Source: Streptococcaceae bacterium AM104-57 (GTDB lineage Bacteria > Bacillota > Bacilli > Lactobacillales > Streptococcaceae). From it: a stretch of DNA of 26,232 nucleotides. Numbering within the stretch: position 1 is the stretch's first letter; each line of letters starts with the position of its first letter. The notes under the pieces are model-generated. The model was not told the origin of the DNA, ran no database searches, and saw only the letters and a program-made list of their open reading frames with translations. Below are positions 21,936-26,232 of this stretch, piece by piece. The stretch is taken from assembly GCA_027659245.1 (NCBI GenBank), contig JAQDPW010000018.1, forward strand, positions 14,518 through 40,749. The letters run 5' to 3'. Made by a program: the position numbers and the translations under genes.

Positions 21936-23222
21936 ATGGAAAAAATTGTAGTTCGAGGTGGCGATAATCGCTTGGTTGGAAGTGTCACCATCGAGGGCGC
22001 AAAAAATGCAGTTTTGCCTCTGCTAGCGGCAACTATTTTAGCAAGTGAAGGAAAAACTGTTTTAAAAAATGTTCCAATCTTATCAGATGTCTTTACCATG
22101 AACCAAGTGGTTCGTGGATTGCATGCTCAAGTTGATTTTGATCAGGATGCTCATATTGTCGAAGTTGATGCAACTGGGGATATCACAGAAGAAGCTCCCT
22201 ACAAGTATGTCAGCAAGATGCGTGCTTCTATTGTAGTATTGGGGCCAATCTTGGCTCGTGTAGGACACGCAAAGGTTTCTATGCCAGGTGGCTGTACCAT
22301 CGGTAGTCGCCCTATCGACCTTCACCTAAAGGGACTCGAAGCAATGGGGGCTCAAATTACTCAGACAGCAGGTTATATTGAGGCTAAGGCAGAACGCTTG
22401 CACGGAGCTCACATTTACATGGACTTCCCAAGTGTAGGTGCCACTCAAAACTTGATGATGGCTGCAACTCTTGCTAAGGGCGTAACTGTCATTGAAAATG
22501 CGGCGCGTGAACCCGAGATTGTAGACTTAGCTGTTCTACTAAATAAAATGGGAGCCAAAGTCAAAGGTGCTGGTACAGAAACAATTACCATTACGGGTGT
22601 TGAGAAATTGCACGGTGCGACCCACAATGTTGTGCAAGACCGTATCGAAGCTGGAACCTTCATGGTAGCAGCTGCTATGACCGGTGGAGATGTCTTGATT
22701 CAAGATGCCATTTGGGAACACAACCGTCCCTTGATAGCTAAATTGCTCGAAATGGGTGTTGAAGTCATTGATGAGGATGAAGGGATTCGTGTACGTTCAC
22801 AGCGGGACAAGCTAAAGGCTGTTCATGTTAAGACATTACCACATCCAGGATTTCCAACAGATATGCAGGCCCAGTTTACGGCCTTGATGACGGTAGCTCA
22901 AGGTGAGTCAACCATGGTGGAGACTGTGTTTGAGAATCGCTTCCAACATTTAGAAGAGATGCGTCGGATGGGCTTGCACTCAGAAATTATCCGTGATACA
23001 GCTCGTATTATTGGCGGACAGCAACTCCAAGGTGCAGAAGTTCTATCAACTGACTTGCGTGCTAGTGCGGCCTTGATTTTAACAGGACTAGTAGCTGAAG
23101 GAGAGACAGTTGTTGGGAAACTTGTCCATTTGGATAGAGGTTACTACCGTTTCCATGAAAAATTGGCTCAGTTAGGAGCTAAGATTGAACGGGTAAGTGT
23201 GGAAGCTGATGAAGATGAATAA
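21936..23222 (+). CDS. murA: UDP-N-acetylglucosamine 1-carboxyvinyltransferase
   Basis: This 428-residue enzyme performs the first committed step of peptidoglycan synthesis, moving enolpyruvate from PEP to UDP-GlcNAc, and is the fosfomycin target. The PEP-site K23/N24 ([10 protein letters not shown]) and catalytic C120 ([15 protein letters not shown]) are intact, so it should be fosfomycin-sensitive in type. Streptococci carry two paralogues; the neighbours epuA and endA suggest this is the copy called MurZ (or MurA1) in pneumococcus, but the paralogue name is uncertain. AAAGGAAA lies upstream. It overlaps epuA by 8 nt. Confidence 0.95.
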   Translation: MEKIVVRGGDNRLVGSVTIEGAKNAVLPLLAATILASEGKTVLKNVPILSDVFTMNQVVRGLHAQVDFDQDAHIVEVDATGDITEEAPYKYVSKMRASIVVLGPILARVGHAKVSMPGGCTIGSRPIDLHLKGLEAMGAQITQTAGYIEAKAERLHGAHIYMDFPSVGATQNLMMAATLAKGVTVIENAAREPEIVDLAVLLNKMGAKVKGAGTETITITGVEKLHGATHNVVQDRIEAGTFMVAAAMTGGDVLIQDAIWEHNRPLIAKLLEMGVEVIDEDEGIRVRSQRDKLKAVHVKTLPHPGFPTDMQAQFTALMTVAQGESTMVETVFENRFQHLEEMRRMGLHSEIIRDTARIIGGQQLQGAEVLSTDLRASAALILTGLVAEGETVVGKLVHLDRGYYRFHEKLAQLGAKIERVSVEADEDE

Positions 23223-23403
23223 AGAAGCTAAATATGTATTGCGTCGTTTTGTCTTGGTTATGCTAGTTCTCCTTCTAGGTGCTTTAGCTCTTGCAATTGG
23301 TTTGATGATTGGCTATGGTATTCTAGGAAAAGGGGAAGACCCTTGGGCTATTTTAGCACCAGCAAAATGGCAAGAACTCATCGCAAAATTTACAGGGAAA
23401 TAG
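23215..23403 (+). CDS. epuA: EpuA family small membrane protein
   Basis: This protein of about 62 residues has a basic N-terminus ([10 protein letters not shown]), one strongly hydrophobic helix (about 11-34) and a short tail ([18 protein letters not shown]). It is the gene described next to endA in pneumococcus. Databases often carry a misleading RNA polymerase beta-subunit label for this family. ATGs at 23209 and 23215 are both possible; I chose 23215 because GGAAG (23201-23205) is better spaced. It overlaps the end of murA and is followed by a terminator. No function is established. Confidence 0.85.
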   Translation: MNKEAKYVLRRFVLVMLVLLLGALALAIGLMIGYGILGKGEDPWAILAPAKWQELIAKFTGK

Positions 23404-23423
23404 GCTGGGACACCAGCCTTTTT
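23403..23423 (+). terminator. Terminator of the murA-epuA unit
   Basis: A 6-bp GC-rich stem GGCTGG/CCAGCC with a GACA loop is followed by five T, starting at the epuA stop codon. Confidence 0.85.
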
Positions 23424-23439
23424 CTAGGAATTGAATGTA

Positions 23440-23589
23440 ATACTCAATGAAAATCAAAGAGTAAACTAGGAAGAGAGCCGCAGACTGCTCAAAACACAGT
23501 TTTGAGGTTGTGGATAGAACTGACGAAGTCGGTAACACATATACGGCAAGGTGAAGCTGACGTGGTTTGAAGAGATTTTCGAAGAGTAC
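23440..23589 (+). repeat. BOX element (boxA-boxB-boxC)
   Basis: This 150-bp sequence matches the pneumococcal BOX repeat as I know it. The boxA part starts ATACTCAATGAAAATCAAAG, the boxB part contains TTTTGAGGTTGTGGATAG and GACTGACGAAGTC-like text, and the boxC part contains GAAGCTGACGTGGTTTGAAG and ends TTTTCGAAGAGTA. All three modules appear once and in order. It fills the gap between the epuA terminator and the endA ribosome binding site and would form a stable hairpin in RNA. Confidence 0.92.
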
Positions 23590-23600
23590 AAGGAGAAAAT

Positions 23601-24431
23601 ATGAATAAAAAAACAAGGCAGGCCCTAATTGGTCTCTTGCTCTTTTTGCTCTTGTCAGCAGGAAGCTACTATATTAAACAAATGCAGTCTTCCAACACTG
23701 CACCACAAACACAAGTAAAACAAAAATCACAGTCGTCTGATACTCCAAGTCAAGAACTGGCTGAAAGTGTATTGACCGATTCAGTTAAAAAACAAATTAA
23801 GGGTACTCTAGAGTGGAATAGCGCAGGAGCCTTTATTGTCAATAACAATAAAACCAATCTAGACGCCAAGGTTTCAAGTAAACCCTATGCGGATAATAAA
23901 ACAAAGACTGTAGGAGGAGAGACAGTTCCCACAGTAGCGAATGCAATCATGTCAAAAGCGACCAGACAGTACAAGGACCGTGAAGAAACTGGCAATGGTT
24001 CAACATCTTGGACGCCTGCGGGTTGGCATCAGGTTAAGAATCTAAAGGGAAGTTACAACCATGCGGTCGATAGAGGGCATTTATTGGGCTATGCCTTAAT
24101 CGGTGGTTTAGATGGCTTCGATGCTTCTACCAGCAATCCTAAAAATATTGCCGTACAGACAGCTTGGGCCAACCAAGCGCGTGCAGAAGATTCCACAGGC
24201 CAAAACTACTATGAGAGTTTGGTTCGAAAAGCCCTAGATCAAAACAAACGAGTTCGTTACCGCGTGACATTACTCTATGCTACTGAGGAAGATTTGGTAC
24301 CATCAGCTTCTCAGATTGAAGCCAAGTCCTCTGACGGGGAGTTGGAGTTTAACGTCGTCATTCCGAATGTCCAAAAGGGAATTCAGTTAGATTACCGAAC
24401 AGGTGAGGTCACAGTCACAAAAAATAGCTAA
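23601..24431 (+). CDS. endA: DNA-entry nuclease EndA
   Basis: This 276-residue membrane-anchored nuclease degrades one strand of incoming DNA during transformation and also cuts neutrophil DNA traps in pneumococcus. An N-terminal signal anchor (about residues 7-25) is followed by a low-complexity, Ser/Gln-rich linker (to about 55) and a beta-beta-alpha-metal nuclease domain. The catalytic DRGH is at 157-160 (H160, as in pneumococcal EndA) and the metal asparagine is probably N191 (TAWANQ). AAGGAG directly follows the BOX element. The mature domain is near-identical to pneumococcal EndA from memory, with scattered differences in the linker. No separate promoter is obvious in the BOX sequence. 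Confidence 0.95.
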   Translation: MNKKTRQALIGLLLFLLLSAGSYYIKQMQSSNTAPQTQVKQKSQSSDTPSQELAESVLTDSVKKQIKGTLEWNSAGAFIVNNNKTNLDAKVSSKPYADNKTKTVGGETVPTVANAIMSKATRQYKDREETGNGSTSWTPAGWHQVKNLKGSYNHAVDRGHLLGYALIGGLDGFDASTSNPKNIAVQTAWANQARAEDSTGQNYYESLVRKALDQNKRVRYRVTLLYATEEDLVPSASQIEAKSSDGELEFNVVIPNVQKGIQLDYRTGEVTVTKNS

Positions 24432-24439
24432 TTTATCAA

Positions 24440-24471
24440 GAGGTTGAGGAAAAATCCCAACCTCGTTTTTT
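24440..24471 (+). terminator. Terminator after endA
   Basis: GAGGTTG/CAACCTC, a 7-bp perfect stem with an 11-nt A-rich loop, is followed by G and six T. Confidence 0.88.
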
Positions 24472-24473
24472 AT

Positions 24474-24580
24474 TATAGTTGATTGAATCTAGAATAGTAC
24501 GCCGAGGATTCTAAAACATTTCTAGAAATTAATTTGACTTTCCTAGTCTATTTGTTCATATCCTATTTCAATCCACTATA
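24474..24580. repeat. RUP-like non-autonomous mobile repeat, 107 bp
   Basis: The element is bounded by imperfect terminal inverted repeats: TATAGTTGATTGAA at the left and, read inward on the other strand, TATAGTGGATTGAA at the right (one mismatch). The length, 107 bp, and TA at both tips fit the RUP family of pneumococcus and relatives, thought to be moved by the IS630-Spn1 transposase. It contains a short internal TCTAGAA palindrome and no coding capacity. It has inserted directly after the endA terminator. Confidence 0.8.
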
Positions 24581-24613
24581 GTCATGAACTGTAGAAACGA
24601 TTGCTTGTTTTTT

Positions 24614-24640
24614 GCTCTTCTGATTTTAAAGAGCTTTTTT
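24614..24640. terminator. Terminator-like hairpin in the endA-corC gap
   Basis: GCTCTT/AAGAGC with a 9-nt loop is followed by six T and preceded by a T run on the same strand, so it could also act on the minus strand. I see no gene it serves. The remainder of 24581-24745 contains only a weak GGGCG/CGCCC pairing and no ORF with a ribosome binding site. Confidence 0.5.
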
Positions 24641-24748
24641 GAAGATTCACAAGGCTTGAACTAGGGCGTCGAGACTTGGATTGCGGCTCTCTATTCAGCG
24701 CCCCTTTATCATAGAAATTGAAAATTAATGTGTAGAAATTGGAAAATA

Positions 24749-24757
24749 TGGTATAAT
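24749..24757 (+). promoter_or_regulatory. Extended -10 promoter of the CorC/HlyC-like gene
   Basis: TGGTATAAT, with a start near 24764 and a 25-nt leader that includes AGGAGAAGG. Confidence 0.8.
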
Positions 24758-24788
24758 AGTTTCAATTATACTTTTTAGGAGAAGGAAA

Positions 24789-26120
24789 ATGGAAGACCCG
24801 AGCAGTCAGGATTTGTTACTGCAATTTGTTTTATTAGTTGTTTTGACCTTTTTAAATGCCTTTTTCTCTGCAACAGAAATGGCCATGGTTTCACTTAGTC
24901 GTTCACGTGTTGAGCAAAAAGCTGAGGAGGGAGATAAACGCTATATCCGTTTACTAAAGGTACTTGAAAACCCCAATCACTTTTTATCAACCATTCAAGT
25001 TGGTATCACCTTAATTACGATCTTGTCAGGGGCTAAACTAGCAGATTCACTTGGAGAGTTGATCGCCTCTTGGATGGGAAATAGCGAAACTGCCTATGCG
25101 GTAGCTAGCTTCTTATCATTAGCTTTCTTGACCTATATTTCTATTGTTTTTGGTGAGCTTTATCCTAAGCGAATTGCTCTAAATCTTAAGGATGCCTTGG
25201 CTATCCGAACAGTACCGTTTATTATTGCTCTTGGTAAGATTGTGAGTCCCTTCGTTTGGATGCTATCAGCATCAACTAATCTCTTGAGTCAATTGACACC
25301 GATGACATTTGATGATGCGGACGAAAAAATGACTCGTGATGAGATTGAGTATATGCTTACCAATAGTGAAGAAACTTTAGATGCTGATGAAATCGAAATG
25401 TTACAAGGTGTTTTCTCGCTAGACGAGCTCATGGCACGTGAAGTCATGGTTCCTCGAACGGATGCCTTCATGGTAGATATTCAAGATGACACTCAGACCA
25501 TTATCGAAAGCATTTTAAAACAAAACTTTTCTCGTATTCCTGTCTATGATGATGACAAGGATAATGTGATTGGTTTGATTCATACCAAGAGTCTGCTAAA
25601 AGCAGGGTTTACCGATGGTTTTGACAATATCGTATTGAGAAAGATTTTGCAGGAACCGCTCTTTGTACCTGAAACTATTTTTGTGGATGATTTATTAAAA
25701 GAGTTGAGAAATTCACAAAGACAAATGGCTATTCTTCTCGATGAATATGGGGGAATGGCTGGTCTAGTTACGCTGGAGGATCTCCTTGAGGAAATTGTCG
25801 GTGAAATTGATGATGAAACTGACCGAGCTGAAGTTTATGTTCATACAATTGGCGAAGATACCTATATCGTCCAAGGGACAATGAATTTAAATGACTTTAA
25901 TGACTACTTTGATGTTGAACTTGAAAGTGATGATGTAGATACAATCGCTGGTTACTATTTGACCGGTGTGGGAACTATTCCAACATCAGAAAAACTTAGC
26001 TATGAGTTAGAAAGTAGCAATAAGCATATCACCCTAACTAATGATAAGGTCAAAAATGGACGTGTAACCAAGCTTAAGGTTCAAATTCAAGAACTTGAAT
26101 CAGAAGAAGAAACAGAATAA
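24789..26120 (+). CDS. CorC/HlyC-type (DUF21-CBS) membrane protein, probable Mg2+ exporter
   Basis: This 443-residue protein has an N-terminal DUF21/CNNM membrane domain with about four helices (residues 8-165; motifs FLNAFFSATEMAMVSLSRSR and STIQVGITLITILSG), a pair of CBS domains (about 205-335; MVPRTDAFMVD, RIPVYDDDKDNVIGLIHTK, ILLDEYGGMAGLVTLEDLLEE) and a C-terminal CorC_HlyC domain (about 350-435). Such proteins are often called hemolysins for historical reasons; B. subtilis and staphylococcal relatives (MpfA) export magnesium, so that is the likelier role. It forms a single-gene unit with its own promoter and terminator. Confidence 0.9.
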   Translation: MEDPSSQDLLLQFVLLVVLTFLNAFFSATEMAMVSLSRSRVEQKAEEGDKRYIRLLKVLENPNHFLSTIQVGITLITILSGAKLADSLGELIASWMGNSETAYAVASFLSLAFLTYISIVFGELYPKRIALNLKDALAIRTVPFIIALGKIVSPFVWMLSASTNLLSQLTPMTFDDADEKMTRDEIEYMLTNSEETLDADEIEMLQGVFSLDELMAREVMVPRTDAFMVDIQDDTQTIIESILKQNFSRIPVYDDDKDNVIGLIHTKSLLKAGFTDGFDNIVLRKILQEPLFVPETIFVDDLLKELRNSQRQMAILLDEYGGMAGLVTLEDLLEEIVGEIDDETDRAEVYVHTIGEDTYIVQGTMNLNDFNDYFDVELESDDVDTIAGYYLTGVGTIPTSEKLSYELESSNKHITLTNDKVKNGRVTKLKVQIQELESEEETE

Positions 26121-26123
26121 AAC

Positions 26124-26158
26124 AAAAGCTTTATCAGAGCAGAACTGATAAAGCTTTT
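26124..26158. terminator. Bidirectional terminator after the CorC/HlyC-like gene
   Basis: A perfect 14-bp stem AAAAGCTTTATCAG/CTGATAAAGCTTTT has a 7-nt loop. A and T runs on either side allow use on both strands. The last 74 nt of the window hold no recognisable gene. Confidence 0.92.
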
Positions 26159-26232
26159 CTAGTAGTTAAAAAGAAAGAGGTTGGGCAAAAAGTCTCTTCA
26201 AAATCAAACCACACAGTGATTCCAGTCTTGAA

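Noticed and set aside
23353..23616. Minus-strand 87-codon frame across the BOX element
   Set aside because: BOX repeats often leave frames open by chance. The frame has no ribosome binding site and runs antisense into epuA.
24664..24703. GGGCG/CGCCC inverted repeat upstream of the CorC/HlyC-like gene
   Set aside because: The five-base arms are separated by 30 nt, there is no T-tract, and the inner pairing is poor. It is probably a decayed or chance structure.

Overview
This window is a chromosomal segment of a mitis-group Streptococcus (S. mitis / S. pseudopneumoniae / S. pneumoniae-like). The evidence is the gene content and order (kimA-like, tatD, rnmV, ksgA, rsgA, rpe, thiN, rmuC, yhaM, purR, lysA, pflA, yidC, asnA, rsmD, coaD, sepM, murA, epuA, endA), an EndA resembling the pneumococcal competence nuclease, and two small repeats typical of this group: a BOX element just before endA and a 107-bp RUP-like element after it. 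EndA differs from my memory of the pneumococcal protein at scattered positions, so a close relative is as likely as S. pneumoniae. Most promoters carry an extended -10 (TGnTATAAT), as is usual for the genus.

Layout. 1-2072: a KimA-type potassium importer on the minus strand, with a promoter region divergent from tatD. 2073-3406: tatD and rnmV, overlapping by 4 nt. 3407-7161: an accessory block between rnmV and ksgA, which I expect to be near-neighbours in many relatives. It holds a ComR/PlcR-like (RRNPP) peptide-responsive regulator, an AT-rich regulatory region, a Sec-exported 128-residue Trp-rich protein (bacteriocin candidate), a 55-codon two-helix membrane protein (immunity candidate) missing from a plain long-ORF search, and a 475-aa protein joining an EF-Tu-domain-2-like barrel to SseB-like modules. 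7162-12395: a tight run ksgA-rsgA-rpe-thiN-rmuC-yhaM covering ribosome maturation, pentose phosphate and thiamine metabolism and nucleases. 12499-15565: purR, lysA and pflA, largely as separate units. 15638-16923 (minus): acyP and yidC. 16957-24431: a SpoU-type RNA methylase, a Bax-inhibitor-1 membrane protein, asnA, rsmD-coaD-sepM, a DUF1146 protein, murA-epuA and endA. 24789-26120: a CorC/HlyC-type CBS-domain membrane protein.

The most interesting part is 3480-5348. The regulator's helix-turn-helix closely resembles that of the competence regulator ComR as I remember it, and the intergenic region after it holds two copies of GACA-N4-TGTC, the core of the ComR box. One copy is centred about 42 bp before the predicted start of a transcript leading into the secreted protein and its small membrane partner. 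Mitis-group streptococci run competence through ComCDE rather than ComRS, so this looks like a ComR-type quorum circuit devoted to a bacteriocin-like locus. No obvious comS gene is visible, so the activating peptide is unknown.

Other points: three genes (the SpoU methylase, rsmD and the DUF1146 gene) have a TGnTATAAT ending 6-7 nt before their ATG and no Shine-Dalgarno, so they are predicted to be leaderless. The kimA-like gene has too short a leader for a c-di-AMP riboswitch. The BOX element lies directly before the endA ribosome binding site. All homology statements come from pattern recognition without database searches.
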